Position numbers and translations under genes: made by a program
Assembly (NCBI GenBank): GCA_964345695.1
Contig: CAYFSC010000165.1
Span: 1-6,644, forward strand
DNA length: 6,644 nt
From: CAYFSC01 sp964345695
GTDB lineage: Bacteria; Bacteroidota; Rhodothermia; Rhodothermales; Salinibacteraceae
Reading direction: 5' to 3'
In this document: positions 6,627-6,644 of the stretch, in pieces
Layout of the letters: every line of letters starts with the position of its first letter
Position numbering within the stretch: the first letter of the stretch is position 1
Notes under the pieces: model-generated
Databases searched by the model: none
The model's input: only the letters and a program-made list of their open reading frames with translations
What the model was told of the DNA's origin: nothing

Positions 6627-6644
6627 AGGGAACGCGCATACGTT

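Larger units (their letters stand above)
6483..6636. repeat. Palindromic element: two inverted REP-like units bracketed by a 10-base inverted repeat
   Basis: CGCGTTCCCT at 6483-6492 is the exact reverse complement of AGGGAACGCG at 6627-6636. Between them lie two REP-like palindromes in opposite orientation (see separate entries). The two halves also pair with each other: 6506-6519 with 6559-6572, with one G-T pair and one mismatch. The GGGAGAGGGGCAGGGTGAGG wording matches a REP-type extragenic repeat seen in many bacterial genomes. No target-site duplication is obvious, and no transposase is present. It sits 57 bases past the transporter stop codon. Confidence 0.6.

Noticed and set aside
1..6644. 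CRISPR arrays, tRNA or rRNA genes, insertion sequences, toxin-antitoxin or defence genes
   Set aside because: No regularly spaced repeats, cloverleaf folds, transposase genes or defence-type proteins were found; almost all bases are taken up by three housekeeping-type genes.

Overview
The window carries three complete, ordinary protein genes of a GC-rich bacterium. Three features point to Rhodothermota/Bacteroidota, most likely a Salinibacter-like lineage: strong GC bias at third codon positions, no convincing Shine-Dalgarno sequence before any of the three starts, and acidic proteins (an acidic unstructured leader on the kinase, an acidic tail on the transporter). This placement is an inference from composition and remembered family resemblance; no ribosomal or other marker gene is present.

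Layout. Bases 1-58 hold nothing recognisable. A strong intrinsic terminator on the minus strand (59-98) closes a large minus-strand gene (136-2928). That gene encodes an exported S9-family serine peptidase of 930 residues: signal peptide, beta-propeller, alpha/beta-hydrolase catalytic domain with a visible Ser-Asp-His triad, and an extra beta-rich C-terminal region of about 260 residues. A 188-base gap separates it from a second minus-strand gene (3117-4949), an ABC1/AarF/UbiB-type atypical kinase of 610 residues with a C-terminal membrane hairpin. A 187-base divergent promoter region (4950-5136) follows, and then a plus-strand gene (5137-6426) for a 12-helix nucleoside:proton symporter of the NupG/XapB family. 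The last 218 bases are non-coding and contain two REP-like palindromes in inverted orientation, bracketed by a 10-base inverted repeat.

How the genes relate. The peptidase and kinase point the same way, but the gap of almost 190 bases argues against tight coupling. The kinase and transporter are divergently transcribed from one control region. It contains a sigma70-like promoter for the transporter whose -35 box overlaps an AAGCGCTT palindrome resembling a LacI-family operator; a second AAGCGCT core lies 38 bases away. A nucleoside transporter and an extracytoplasmic peptidase both fit nutrient scavenging, but nothing ties the three genes into one pathway.

I do not see a convincing new biological system. 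The items most worth checking are the domain fused to the peptidase, the compact palindromic element downstream of the transporter, and the operator-like dyads before the transporter. The very long open frames antisense to each gene are explained by codon bias.
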